From Lepidurus packardi (Eukaryota; Arthropoda; Branchiopoda; Notostraca; Triopsidae): a stretch of DNA of 64,000 bases. The stretch spans positions 10,416,001 through 10,480,000 of the forward strand of contig JAKZAN010000007.1 of assembly GCA_023053545.1 (NCBI GenBank), read 5' to 3'. The number at the start of each line of letters is the position of its first letter. The stretch's first letter is position 1. Positions 1 to 12,769 of this stretch are shown in pieces. The notes beneath the pieces are model-generated. The model did no database searches, was not told the origin of the DNA, and saw nothing but the letters and a program-made list of their open reading frames with translations. Position numbers and translations under genes: made by a program.

Positions 1-75
1 ATTCCATAAAAACATCTCAATATTTCTATATAAATCTGTACGTGTATGGACGTTTGAGATTTTTTTGTATTGAAC

Positions 76-405
76 TTACTGAGCTAATCCTGGCATTGTC
101 ATTCCTCGAATCAAACGAAACTCGCCAAAAATAAATGAAAAAGCAATTTTATAGCAATGGTTTAAGGCTTTGGGAGTTCGATTTATCGCTTGTCCTCTCT
201 TTCCACGCCTCAGCCCAACGACAAGTCGTGATGGGTCGCCTGCTGCGATAATTTCTCCCGCCAATGCCTTCATCAAATCTGAAGCAGTTTGGCTAACAAT
301 TTCCTTCTCCTTCAGCCTGCTGCAGCTGAACATGTCAATGGGCGTGTCCTCTTCATGGATAAAGACAAACCGAGTCGGGGGGCTTAGAGTTATCCGGCTG
401 CGCAC
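76..405 (-). CDS. possible coding exon, unrecognised
   Basis: A minus-strand open frame of 109 codons with balanced, non-repetitive composition, unlike most open frames here. On the minus strand its end runs into a good 5' splice-site match (GCTCA|GTAAGT) just before the stop, and CT-rich sequence ending in TAG lies near its upstream side, so it could be one exon of a gene. I recognise no family in the peptide. The plus-strand frame over the same bases is proline/serine-rich and less protein-like. A chance open frame is quite possible. Confidence 0.22.
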   Translation of the reverse strand: MRSRITLSPPTRFVFIHEEDTPIDMFSCSRLKEKEIVSQTASDLMKALAGEIIAAGDPSRLVVGLRRGKRGQAINRTPKALNHCYKIAFSFIFGEFRLIRGMTMPGLAQ

Positions 406-2890
406 ACTAGGGGGCCCCAGCCAAGTCTCAAAATCTCTTCCTTTCTTTCACTTCTTCTCTGTCGTCCCTTTTCCCTCTTTTGTTGGGAACAAAAAATCTC
501 GCACCAAATCGTTTTCTGCATCCACCCGAGACTTTTGCGGGCCAAGGGTGAGAAAACGAAGATGAGAAAAAGGGGGGTTACCACCATCCTTGGCTGTTTC
601 CAAGACATGAACCCCCAAGTTTTCCCCCTACGTCTTTTGGGGGGTGAAAAGGGGGGGACCGTTCCGGCTCGCAAAGGTTCATGGGTCAAACTGGCTACAT
701 CTCCAGAGACCCGAGAGCAGAACATCTGGGTTTACACCCCCCTTCTCCAACACAAAGAGAAGGCTTCGCTTCGCCAAATTTCTGGCCCATTTAATTATCG
801 CAAAAACTTAAAAAAAAACACTTTCTAGAACCAGTTCACGCCAAATTATTCTTAACTGAATCAAATTCCTAACCTGAATCACTCTTAGCTCACCTCCCAA
901 TTAAGAAAAAAGAATAATCTTGGATACATTTTTAGACAATCTGAGAACAAATTTCTGAAAAATCAGACAATGATTCCAAATGCTTGATTGTGCTGCCAGC
1001 TGGGCGTGTCTAGTACGACTACTTCTTAATTAACTCGTCGAAGAGATTTAGAATGATCTACAAAATGAGAAAATGACAATAATTTGAAGTTGAAAGAATT
1101 TACTTTCCACAAGAAATCAAACTTTTCCAAAAAAAATTCTAGAAAGGGGCGTGTCTAGAGTCTTGGATCCTACAACGGTCTCCAAAATGAATTAAAGAAA
1201 ACACGGAAAAGATCAAGTGATTTACCAAGCATGACTAGAGCCACAAGCAAGGCTGGGACGAAGCGATGGTGGGCGGGGCTTTCCTTATGTGGGCGTGTCG
1301 AAGGTGGCCGAGGCTGGGATTGCCAAGGAGGCGGAGCTGGGGCCATTACAAGGCTCCAACGCCCCTGGCTGCTGGACCCGCCCAATCCAGGCGGTCTCAA
1401 GCTCTTATGGTACCATCTACAGAAAAAAGACCCAAAATTCAGTTCCAATTTCAATGGGCAATCAAAATCAAACTAGCAAACATAAACAAAACCACGTTTC
1501 TGTATATCAAAACTTGCCCGTCGTTCGCTTCAAAAATAAAACGCCAAAAAACAGGGAAATTAAGATCAATACTTGATCCCCTTCTTTCAATCCCTCGAAA
1601 AAAACGAAGGAAACATAAACAAAACGCCAAGTTTCTAACACAATTTCCTCATCAGCGCTTAACTAGAGCTCAAATTAATCAGCAGCCATCTCTACGAAAC
1701 TAAAACTCGATTTACATTTGCTGTCACCTCTTTTCTAACTTGCTACTTAACTGTTTTAAATCACCCTAAACTAATTCCATAAAACAAATATCTTTAAAAA
1801 TTCCAGAAATTCCTTTTCGATCAAACTATCACATGACCCCTGTTGTACCTAGCAATTAAGTTCCTTTACTGTTTAATTAATATTTTTTTAAATTGGCAAG
1901 AAAGATGAATGACATTCCAAAGTCTCTTCTCCTTTCCATTTCAATTCCCTTCCATCTGCTCCCTCAAAACCCCGGTGGCTTCATTTTACTCGGTTCGCTC
2001 AACACTGATTTTAAAAAAAATTCATAAAAAAAACAATTCGCTCCCAAAAAAAGGTTCAGAAGGACGAAGATGACGTGTGAGCAGGGCGAGAAAAAAAACC
2101 CTTCCAGATAGTTTTTTTTTTCAACGCTCCAGAAACTCAAAAAACGGAGCGAGTACCGACTCAACACAAGCATCTTTCCACCACTTACAGCCAACGGTAG
2201 ATTAACGAGGGACCACCCAACCGATCTTCATCTCGCACCAATGCCTAATGAAGAGCATTCATCAGCATCTGCATGAAAACCGATTAACCGAGATGGTCTT
2301 TCTCTTCTCTTTTTCACGACCTGAATTCTCTCTGCACAAGTGAATGAATCCATGAATTTTCTATTAGAAAAAATCCTCGCTCAATAGTTGGGAAAAATAA
2401 CTAAAAATAGAGCTTTCATTGAAATAATTCAAATAAATAAAAATGAAATTATGATGAAATATGAAAAAATGAAAGATCATTAGAAATAGTCATTGGAAAG
2501 AAATGGACTGAAAGAATCTACTAAATATCTTATTATTACAAAAAAATCTGCTTCTTATTTTTTTGTCATTTTTTGTACGTTCTTAGCGTAAAACGTAAGG
2601 AAACGTGAAATCGAGTTTTCACAAGACAGGATCTATTGCCCAACATGTTTACTATTCCTTCCCGAAAGTTCGTCTCGGGTCATGATTTCTCTACAGCATA
2701 CTCTTTTACGTCTTATACGGATGCTGGGCTCGACATCTTTGAAAACTCGTCCAAACGCAGTTTCAGAGCTTTAAACGTGCCTTTTCTAATGAATCTAATT
2801 TAAGTTAACATTTAAAACGATCCTGCAACTATTATTGCCGTATTGGAATTGACTCGAGCGAGTTTTTGATGTTTTCTAGAAGCGATACAA
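406..2890. other. no gene seen; AT-rich intergenic DNA
   Basis: Short overlapping open frames on both strands with no recognisable peptide. The word GGGCGTGTC recurs near 1004, 1146 and 1287 (and once at about 341), resembling a GC/KLF-type box. Otherwise nothing. Confidence 0.5.
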
Positions 2891-2892
2891 GT

Positions 2893-3095
2893 TAAAACGA
2901 ACGTTTTCTAATGCGAGTCTGAACGCGGCTTAACTGGTCCGTTTCAACTTTACAAGCGAGGGAAGTTTATTTCGAACGTTTTCTAATGCGAGTGCGAACA
3001 CGGCTTAACTCGTCCGTTTCAACAGTGAATGTTGTCGAATTCGGGGGGATAGAATTGCGAGGGCGAACGCGGCTTAACGGGTCCGTTTCAAGAAT
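2893..3095. repeat. three degenerate tandem units with a CGGCTTAAC core
   Basis: Three spaced units at about 2910, 2990 and 3065 share a GCGAACRCGGCTTAAC word followed by a GTCCGTTTCAA word. The first two also share the upstream stretch ACGTTTTCTAATGCGAGT. Spacing is about 75-80 bp. No coding potential. Confidence 0.6.
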
Positions 3096-3529
3096 GAATT
3101 TGTCCGAAAAGGGGATAGAATAATTCTGGAGCAAAAAGCACGCGTAGAAGAAACCGAGCAAACACCTTCAGTCTGGCTGCAAGAGATGGAAACACAACCT
3201 AGCCACGCAAGTGAAAAAGCCTTAGCAACCCTCTCTTCTTTGCCTGTCGGTCAGATCGATGCACCGTTTCCCCCGTTTTCCTTGCGTTCGTTCACCAAAA
3301 CGAGCGTTCAGTAAATTCCTCTGGCAAAAAACGCCTTCACATTCACTCACTTCAACTTACCACCAAAAGATTATGCAAAAGTTATCCTCTGTTTTAGCGC
3401 ACGTCACTGATAGGCAATTCTAAATCCATCGTTTAGGGCAAAAGGTCACAATATTCCAACGAAACACAGACCACTAACAGACGGTTCACTCAGTTCGGAA
3501 GCTGGCGAGCAACTGAAGCTAGGCACCGT
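3096..3529. other. no gene seen
   Basis: Unique-looking intergenic sequence. No open frame, RNA gene or repeat recognised. Confidence 0.5.
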
Positions 3530-3760
3530 CCCGTGCCCCAAAGTCCAGCCGCTCCCGCTCGCGCAAAACCGGCCAGCCTTCCCCGGCGCGCGCCCAGCGC
3601 GAAGCGCCTAGACTCGCTAGGCTTAGCCCTACTACGCTCTACCCCTCGCCGGATAGCTCAGCGAGCCTACCTTTTTCCTTCTTCGGGTTCCCTACGGGGC
3701 GCCCTGGCTCAACTCGGAACTATGGGCGCGCGAAGCATAGGTACCTCAAACCGCACCGCA
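3530..3760. other. GC-rich island
   Basis: A 230-bp stretch that is strikingly GC- and CpG-rich (repeated GCGCG and CCGGC words) against an AT-rich background. Inside it, TAGCTCAGCGAG at about 3654 resembles a pol III A box, but the downstream GGTTCCC is a poor B box, so a tRNA is not supported. It could be a CpG-island remnant or foreign sequence. Confidence 0.35.
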
Positions 3761-3780
3761 AAAAAAGGGGGAGGGGACGG

Positions 3781-4600
3781 TTAGGTTAGGGTTCTTAGGG
3801 TCTTGGGGGCTGCCTTTATCCCCTACAATACCTACTTCGGGCCTGACTTTGGAAGGCAAGCCTGAGAGGAAGGAAAGAGAGAGCGCCCCTTTGAAAAGGG
3901 AAAAAGGGACGCTATTCTTCACTCGGAACCTTGAAGGTGTGTTTTCCAATGGAGGGAGACTTGGGCCCTAACCTAGGGGTCGCAGGAAATAATGGTCCAA
4001 AACGATGGGGGGGAAACGTCCAGAAAAGCTCAAGGAGATGGGAGGAATATAACCCAGCGAGGTGCGAGAAGAATAGGTTTGAAAATTTCGGATTTGTTAC
4101 GGAGCGACAAGAAAAGAAGTCGTGGGGGCAAAAAAAGGGACCTTCCCCCCGCTTTTACTTCATATTTCTTCTTCCCATGCTCCTTTGGGGGGGGGGGGGG
4201 AAAGGCGAGTTGGGGATATCCAAGGGGTGAAGACGAAGAAGAAGTAGAGAAGAAAGAAAGAACTGGGAGAGAATCTTGTGTTGGACACCCACCAGGAAGG
4301 ATATCAGGGTTTGTAATTGTTACATTCCATTCCATTGGGGTCTTATCTTAACACGGAATCCTTCCACAAAAGCATGGCAGTACACCTTTTGGATTAGATA
4401 TGGGTTCTTATGGAGTTTTCTCATCCAAGCCGCCACATGACAATGAGACAGTTAAGGACTCGGTTTTATTTCATTTTTTTACAGTTGTACTGTAATGACA
4501 TTCGTTTAATTGGAATGATAAGAATAAAGGAACCTAGTCTCTAAGAAACTCTAGAAAAAACCGAATGCTCCCAATGTTGGCAACTTGCCAAACCTTGAGT
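3781..4600. other. no gene seen; purine-rich DNA with a G-run
   Basis: Purine-rich plus strand with a run of about 12 G at 4188-4200. Overlapping open frames on both strands are low in complexity. Nothing recognised. Confidence 0.5.
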
Positions 4601-4704
4601 TACAATGAATATTTTTCAAATTGGTAAGAGTTGTGATGACAAGTGTGTTCAAGGTAAGCCATGTTATGCTACACATGGTGAAATTGGTTCTACCATTGTA
4701 GGAG

Positions 4705-4875
4705 CAGCCGTTCGGGAGTTATTCGCAGGCAAAGTTTGGGGCGCGACGTCACGGACGTGTCGTAGTTGGAGAGGAACGGTGGTTCTTAGCCGTTCTTTCT
4801 GGGGTAGCTTCGTTACTACTTGGCGCATCATGGAAAAAAACACATCACTAGAAACTAGATTTTCTGCTCGATTTT
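4705..4875 (-). repeat. diverged minus-strand copy of the tail of the 440-bp pogo-associated repeat
   Basis: Reverse-complement match to the non-coding part of the repeat at 20.6-21.4 and 42.5-43.4 kb. Shared words include AAAGTTTGGGGCGCGACGTC, GGACGTGTCGTAG and CTAGAAACTAGATTTT. It lacks the transposase-derived part, so this tail may also move or spread on its own. The 103-codon plus-strand open frame over it is only repeat sequence. Confidence 0.6.
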
Positions 4876-4915
4876 TGTCTTGTACAAAAGAGGCTATTAC
4901 AGTTCAACGCCAGTA

Positions 4916-5750
4916 AGAAATAAATGAAGAAATAGTTGGAATTAACATTCCCGAAGATGTTTTGAAACCTCTAAAGTCATGCAAAGTCACGTCGAAAGCC
5001 ATCGCCAAGTTTAAAACCTTTAAGAAAATAACAGTCTTAACGCTCATAAGAAACCGAAGCAAGTCTGTTAATAGCTTTCAAGATAACGTTCCTCATGCAC
5101 ATCAATTCCTTCTTATCTTTCTCGCGATCAGCTGTAAGGGGTTTTATGTACCCAAGGTTCGGAGGGTAGGCAAGTCGAGATCTTTGAATCAGTTCTCTTG
5201 TTTGACAGTGCTCAGGTGAGTAAACGCCATCATGAGAACTGCAGTCGTTTCCCCTTGGAACACTATTTACTCTCGGGCCTTGTAACAACATCTTGGAAGA
5301 GACAGAGGGGCAGAGCCCGTACCTTAAAGGAATGCTCATTTACCAAAGTACCCTCTTGCTTTTTTTCCCCTTTCCGAGTTCCTCTTCTCAGTTTCCATAT
5401 TCACATTCACATCCTCCCGAACTCTGCATCCCGGCAAAGCGCTAGACACAAAAAGACCCCCCTCCGTATACCTTCCCTCCCAGGCTCAAACTCCTCCAGT
5501 CTAAAGACAGGAGCAAACGGCAGCTTGAGTGACAGGTCACTTAATGACCAAGTTACACGTATGGTCTTGGCTCTGTTTGTGGAGCTTTTCTTACCAGACT
5601 TGCTTTGCCCTGAAACGAAACCTAACTCCATCCGAACGAAAACTCCATCCTAACGATCCGCAAAACTCCAAAGCCACACGACTCCTGCTAAACGTAGAGT
5701 GAAAAACCGTTCGCAATCGCGGTTAATAAGCTGCCCTTCGATTGGTTCAG
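4916..5750. other. no gene seen
   Basis: Short frames only (best 151 codons on plus from 5198, serine/threonine-rich, no recognisable family). No repeat recognised. Confidence 0.45.
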
Positions 5751-5861
5751 GTTCATTTTCATTGTTGCCGCCGTCCTACCATGCCAACGTTTCCTGCCTA
5801 GGCTGAAGCCCAGTCGTAGAGCACCATTCCCTAAGCAATAATGAACCTACATTTATTTCAC

Positions 5862-6420
5862 TGTTGCGTCATTGTGCCATACCATCAAGAGCACCATTCG
5901 CTCAAGCCAATGACGCAATAATGAACCTCAATTTATTTCCTCCTTGCGTCTTTTTCTTGCTTATTCTATTCTATTTCTTGTTTATTCTTGATTTCATTGT
6001 TGCGTCATTGTGCCATTCCATCAAGAGCACCATTCGCTCAAGCCAATGACGCAATAATGAACCTCAATTTATTTCCTCCTTGCGTCTTTTTCTTGCTTAT
6101 TCTATTCTATTTCTTGTTTCTTCTTGATTTCATTGTTGCGTCATTGTGCCATTCCATCAAGACCACCATTCGCTCAAGCCAATGACGCAATAATGAACCT
6201 CAATTTATTTCCTCCTTGCGTCTTTTTCTTGCTTATTCTATTCTATTTCTTGTGTATTCTTGATTTCATTGTTGCGTCATTGTGCCATACCATCAAGACC
6301 ACCATTCGCTCAAGCCAATGACGCAATAATGAACCTCAATTTATTTCCTCCTTGCGTCTTTTTCTTGCTTATTCTATTTCTTGTTTCTTCTTGATTTCAT
6401 TGTTGCGTCATTGTGCCTCG
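5862..6420 (+). repeat. 136-bp tandem array, about four units, each with a hairpin
   Basis: Unit starts (TGTTGCGTCATTG) fall at 5862, 5998, 6134, 6270 and 6401, giving periods of 136, 136, 136 and 131. Units are nearly identical. Each contains an inverted repeat: for example 5993-6010 pairs with 6044-6061 with one mismatch in 18, leaving a loop of about 33 nt. The arm carries TTCATTGTTGCGTCATTG, the same word found dispersed elsewhere in the window. Open frames here are the array read in phase and are not genes. Confidence 0.92.
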
Positions 6421-8480
6421 GCTACAGTAACCGCAACAGGACCACTGGGTTAAAAAAGCTTCATCTCCTGCTGACTCCCCAAACCTAATCGAAGCAGGCG
6501 AGCAACACGCCGAAGAACATGCTAACAAATGACCCTCGGAGTTAACTATCAAGCAACCTCAACCATGAACCCCTTTCCATCTGCCACGAAAAACCCTGGC
6601 ATTCCTTTTCCTCTTTCTCTCGGCTTTTCTTCGTTTTCAACTCGTTTTCCAGAAGAAAAAATCTTCCCCAAGAAGATTGCTGGGTAAAAACGGGCTAAAA
6701 GTCTTGTTTCCCCACCCCGGAAAAAACCCCGCCTTTCCCCCCTCCACTAAAGGTCCCAAGTTAGAACCTTCACTCCTCTTCGCTTACAACGTTCCGGGGG
6801 TAGTCGAGACAAACTTGTTTTATGTGCCACAGAGATCGTTCGGAAAAGCAACTTATCAAAGCCCGGGGAACGAGAAAATGAGGATTTCCTGCTGGTTAGC
6901 TCGTTAGGTCTTTCCACTTAATTCTTCACACCCTGGCTCTCGTCCCTTTTGACCACTATGGACCCACTATGGTCACTCGCGCTCTTAACAAAAACTGGAA
7001 GGGACTTTTTCCAACTCGATTCTTCCCATATAGAAGACTTTCCAAGAACTAACAAGGTTCCCAAAGTGTAATAAAGAAATGGAAAAAGCCCTCCTGCCAA
7101 GGCTCGTGATAGCCCGGATCGTTAATATCGCTCTTTTTCCCCAATCTCTTTTTCTCACGTCATTTCAGGTACCATTTTTATTTTTTTTATTTTTATGTTT
7201 CCCTACTTCTGTAATGCGTACAATACGTGTGTGTGTCAAGTGGCCATCTGTGGTTTAGAACCGCAATTCACCTCACCGGAAATGTTTCTTGGGTATTTCT
7301 ACGAATCTTGTATTGTAACGTCCCCTCTTTTAGGTGTTTTTAGAGGTGCTAAATTAGAAACACGTAAAAAAATAAAAAAAAAATAGGGGATTTCTCGTTC
7401 GTTTTAAGAGCGTCTAGTACACCTGGAGGGATTACATACCCCGGTGACCCTCTCTCTTTTCCCTCTTCCAAAACACTTAAACACCCTAATTACAGCTGTA
7501 ATAAATGTAATAAATATAATAAATGTAATAAATGTAATAAACAAGATTTACGCACAGTGCGAGCTCGGGAAACTGACAATTTGGATGACTGCGCTATTAA
7601 AAAAAGATTTTTTTTAAAAAAAGAATTGTTTTTTTTAAAAAAAAGAAAAATCCCAGCATGTCTCCAAAAATTCTTTTATTCGAAAGAAGCCCTGAGGACT
7701 TGAGCTTGATGAAAATTTATTAGGCCTGTCGAGGCTTCAGGGGTGGATAAAAAGGGCGGAGTCTTTAAGGAGGCCTTTTGGGGGTTCCAGGTGTGAAAAG
7801 AATAGTTGGCTTTGATTATAAAAAGGGTCACAGGCAGTGGAGGTAAAGAAGAAAAGGTAAAGAAGAAAAGAAAAGGGCAAGAATCGCCTTTCAGCCTTCT
7901 GCAACATGTTAAGGCGTCAGACACAAAAGGCAATTTTTCCCTCGCACTTCTCGCAGCCGCCTTGAGAAAAGACCAAGAAGATAAAAGAAAGAGAATGGGG
8001 TTGGGCTAGGAATAGAATCGAGGGAAATAGGCAGGCACAATCCCATCGAGGCGCAGCGCAAAATGGGAAGAAGAGCCGTGACAATGTCAAATTCACCTGC
8101 CAATCAACTACAATCTGCCTTTCTTTTTCTTTGGGGGGGGATTTTTTCGTATTGTATTGTCGGAGTTCCCAAGTTTCTATAGATGCACATTCCGGAGAGG
8201 GAAAACCTTGCCTGTTTCATTGTGGTGCGAGAGACCTTCAATTAAAGGTGTCTAGAACATCCTATTTCAGACTACTTCTTGTTCACCTTTGTAGAAATTC
8301 CTTTCCCATGCGTGCTTTTGCCTTATACATTACCTTTGCGCCTTGGTTTTGTGAGCCCTCATTACATGCTTAAAGGATTTGTACAGCAGTAAAAAATAAA
8401 AAATTTAAAAATGGGAAAGAATGTAGAAATGGTGTGAAAAACAAAAAGAAATGCGTCGAGATGATGCTAAAACAGATGAT
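6421..8480. other. no gene seen; simple repeats only
   Basis: Contains a GTAATAAAT-type 9-mer microsatellite at 7498-7543 and T8A8-style self-complementary runs at 7600-7650. Open frames are short and unrecognised. Confidence 0.5.
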
Positions 8481-8499
8481 TGCCCGCGCCATAACTAGA

Positions 8500-9420
8500 G
8501 GAAGTAGACCTGGGTAGCATTCGAAGTCGAGAAGGGCGGGTTTCCTATGCTTAAAGGTTGGAAACAAGGCCTTAGTAACACTTGACTGCAATAAGGACGG
8601 TTCGGCTATGCTTAAGCATAGGATAGTAGATCTTCGTAACATCCGAAGTCGACAAGGGCGCTTTTCCTATGCTTAAAGGTTAGAAACAAGGCTTTAGTAA
8701 CACTTGACTGCAATAAGGACGGTTTGGCTATGCTTAAGCATAGGATAGTGGATCTTCGTAACATCCGAAGTCGACAAGGGCGGTTTTCCTATCTTTCAGG
8801 GTGGGGAATAAGGCCTTAGTAACACTCAAACGCAACAAGGGCGATTTTTCACTGTTGAAGCATTGAACAGTTGGACCTTGCTACCATCTCAAGTCGACAG
8901 GGGCAGTTTTCTTATGTTCAAGTGTTGAAAAGAAGGCCTTAGTAAAACTTGACCGCAGTAAGTGCGATTTTGCTATATTTCAGTATTGGAGAGTAGGCCT
9001 TGGTAGCACCAAACCGCAATAAGGGCGATTCTTTCCATGTTAAAACGTTAACTAGCAGACCTTAATAACATACAACTGTACAAGGGCGATTTTGGTATAT
9101 TTAAGCATTGAACAGTAGACCTTCAGAACATAACCAAGTCGGCAAGGGTGGTTTTCCTATGCTTAACTGTTGAAAACAGGGCCTCCGTAACATAAAACCG
9201 CCTAAGCACGATTTCGCTATGTTTGGATCTTAAACATTAGACCTTAACAACATTCCAAAGTCGAGAAGAGCATTTTTCTTATGTTGAAACATGCCTTTAT
9301 TAACAGCATCCCGCAATAAGGGCGATTTTGGTATCTTTAAGCATGCAACAGTAAGCCTTAGTGACATCAAACTGCAAAAAGGACCAAATTCCTATGCTTT
9401 AACATTAGAAATTCTCCTTA
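8500..9420 (+). repeat. degenerate satellite, about 122-bp units made of two related halves
   Basis: Alternating half-units of about 60 bp share words such as CGCAATAAGGGCGATT, GTCGACAAGGGCGGTTTTCC and GGCCTTAGTAACA. The best-preserved period is 122 bp (ACATCCGAAGTCGACAAGGG at 8639 and 8761). Similarity falls steadily toward 9400, as in an old satellite decaying from one end. No coding potential. Confidence 0.85.
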
Positions 9421-12400
9421 ATGCTTTGGATTACCCGTTCACGAGTTGCTGCCCGCAAACTTTGCCCATGACGTCACCTACGTGCTTCAATTTGTCAAAA
9501 ATTCTGTCTTAAACAGCTCCACTCCTACATCACGTATTAGAAAAAGAATTCCATCACATGAAACTTGTTTTTTCTGGTCAGTTTTTAGTATGGGTTTTCG
9601 CCCTCTTGCGTACTTTCTTGTTTTTCTTAGTTTTGTTTTAAAAAAATTAGGAAGAAAAGGACCGGGTGTGAGAATCTCGTAAACCGTAAACCCTAAGCTC
9701 GATATAGGGTGTATATATATATATACATATACACCCTATACACATATACACTATATATCACACATTTCGCGGCCATGTGGCAGGAAATCTATACGGCTTT
9801 GGCCTTTTTGCCAGCCGGGGGTGTCAACTCTCAGCAACTCTAAACTTGTGCATACGGCACCCATACCAGAGGGGGTGAATAGGCTATAAGAAACTGAAAG
9901 AAAAACAATCCCTCAAATTGAAATTGAAAGGGGGGTTCTTCTATACACGTATAGTACGTATAGACCCCCCCCCCCCCCCCCGGTGAGTTTCATATGTGCA
10001 CTTAATGTACTTCCCACATCTATCCATATCCCTTAATGGTTTAAACCGATCCTACACATGCGACCCCCAAATCTGCTAGTTTAACCCTTTTTTTTGGGTA
10101 ACTATAGACACTCTATAACTAACCAACTGAGCACAAAGTGTAAACGGAGCACTATCAAATTGCTTCTTCTCCGTTTCCTCTTGCTGTTTAATATTTCATA
10201 CGTTTCATATATTTCATAGATTTCATAAGAGTTCATTGGGTTTTATTCCATTTAGCATCATAGTACCCTAGAGTATCGGGTACCCGTAGTGTACGTGTAG
10301 TATCGTTGAGTGTTTTGAGTACTATTGTCTAGACTATTACTCAGCCCAAGAAACACTGGACTGAAATGTGAATTCAATTGAATACAAACACGTGTAATAG
10401 AACGCTTTTGAATCATGTACTTTTAATTCTACGAATGATAATTTAAACAATTAAATCTCGTGAAAACGTGTACAGAAACGGCAACGAGCATTAGCTCACG
10501 CCTGAGCTTTTAATAAAAAAAAAAAAAAAAAGAACGCATTTGTACTCTTGGACACGTACTTTCGAGTACTTGTGCTTGAATGTACCTTGATGTAAGAGAT
10601 AAAGCAAGTACCTTGATGCAAGAGACAAAGAGGTTACCGAAAAAAGAGTATTACCATACTTGTGAGAGAAGTTCCAGGTGGTTTTGATCGGTTCCACCTA
10701 AATGTTCTAGCAAGAGTCTTTTTACATTGTTTCAAGCTTCTAAGAGGTACGGTTTTTATTGAAGCGTGGGTTCTAAAACAGCAGGGTGGCTCTTATTTAT
10801 ATAGACTTCTGGAAACGAGTTTGAACGAATTGTCCGTTTTGGAACGGATACTCTATATACCCGCTGATGGTTTCTTTGGGGAAAGTAGCGTGCTATACTG
10901 CGTATTGTGTGTCCGCACAGTGTTCTGTAATGGTGGAAAGTGTTGGAACTAAGAACTCAAAGTACCACGTCTATACGCCAGCTGTGGTCTTTTAAAACCC
11001 ATGCGAACACGACCAGATGGGTTGGGCTCGCTCATAAGACTATTATAATAGGAATCTAGAAAAAAGGCAGCGAGATGCGCTAGGATAAAAGTTTCTCTCT
11101 GTATCCCGATTCGTCACACCGACTTTTATCTTTGCACGAGCGACATTTTGTGCCTTTTTTCAGTGTTGTTATGTGACCAATGGCGCTGCTTATGCAACCA
11201 TATAGACGGTACAACGGGCTACACTACTGTCAAGTTCATTGTTGCTACTCACGCGAACCCGCACTTCCCCGCGTTATACACGCTTCGCACTTGGACCGAG
11301 GACGGCGGCCATCTTGGGTCAGGCTCGCTTTCGCCATCTCGTTATGAAAGCTCTATATTTAAGCGGTTTGGTCCGTTTCTTTGTGCGCAAAATAAGTTTT
11401 CTATTCCTTCCTAAGCCTAGGTCAACTGCAGTTACGTTGATAGTGTCGAATCTAAGGAATGAACAAGTGTCGAATCTAAGGAATGAGAACGGAATAGACC
11501 CAAAGGGGAGCTATTGGGGAACAGAATGTTTCTGGGAATGGAAGCGTTGGATATTGGAGACATTGGGAAAGGGAATCTAGTCCACGTTGGATACCCGTAT
11601 TGAAAGATGGGTTCTTGTGGACCCATCAATCTGAGTTAGGAAGAGGAACTGGAAGCCTTGGGAGTAGACAAACATTCGGAAGAGGGACATGCGTGAGGTA
11701 TAGTTTTGAGCTCAAGCCTGCAGATGCGGCTAATGAAGTCGTTTCAGACGCTTAAGGAAGACGAACTAGGAAGATGTAGAAGATGCCTTTCGGCGGCACT
11801 CCGCCCCCCCTCCCTTCCGTTCGCCTTACCCTCCCCCTCAAACTGACAGTGCAACTAACAAATTGCTCCTGACACCAACCATCATTTTCCCCATATGGCA
11901 CGCACTTATTAGCTTGCTTATTAGGAACAGTGAAGAAAGACGGCGTTAGATTTAGGGCGCCGTAATTGCTGAATTAAACTTCACAGCCTAGTTTATTTAA
12001 ACTTCACAATCATTCACTTCAACTCTTTGGTCACGAAACCATCAAGTTTGGCTTCATTTGTGTTCATGACGCATAATCTTCAAGTTCTTTTTTCCTTTTC
12101 GCTCGAATTCTAGTGCGTTGTTCCTAACAATTCTTGACTAATAATTCCTAACAATTCCTGAGTAATAAAGCACTCGGAAATAAAGAAATTACACCTGGAA
12201 CTATGGTCAAGTCCTTAATCAGGTACAACTATAGTTCATTATAAAACCCCCCAAAAGCTAGAAAGAAATAGAGGATAACACTTTTAACCGCGCCAAGCAT
12301 TGTTTGGCTTTTTTTTTTATTTAAAAGAAAATCTAATAAAACCACTAATTAAGCTGGAATACAACCCCCCGCATATGCTCCCTAAGGTAAGAAACGCCTG

Positions 12401-12765
12401 CTGTCGCCTTTTTTAATCGATGGGCAAAAAGGCCACCTAATGCGATGTGATGAGGTCAGTGCCGAAAAGGCGGAGAAGGTCAAAAGATCCCGAATAAACT
12501 ACAAAACCACCCAACGATTTCTCTTTCTTAATCTTAGCCGAAACTTTTACAGTCTGGCTATTGAAATCCATTCCCACTGGCTTTAAATCCAAACCCTGGA
12601 GTTGGGAATCTTGTTCAACCTCGTATCATTCCGTTTCATTCTAAACTTAAACGCAGAATTTGTCTATGCAACAATTTTTCAATCTGTCCTATTGTGTCCA
12701 TCTTCACCACCATCACTTTATAGATTTACAGTATTTGTCTAATAACCAAGAAAAGTTGTATCCCT
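9421..12765. other. no gene seen; palindrome and poly-C tract
   Basis: Holds an AT-dinucleotide inverted repeat at 9706-9737 (AGGGTGTATA paired with its complement), a run of about 16 C near 9967-9982, and a short direct duplication around GTACCTTGATG at 10590-10630. Open frames up to 113 codons show no recognisable family. Confidence 0.5.
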
Positions 12766-12769
12766 CTGA

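Noticed and set aside
3781..3805. TTAGGG-like telomeric repeats
   Set aside because: Only two TTAGGG words plus shortened variants in about 25 bp, too few for an interstitial telomere.
4605..4916. 103-codon frame as a gene
   Set aside because: Most of it lies over a reversed repeat copy.
5864..6321. Three overlapping-looking 61-65-codon frames as small genes
   Set aside because: They are the same 136-bp tandem unit read in phase; each ends within the repeat.
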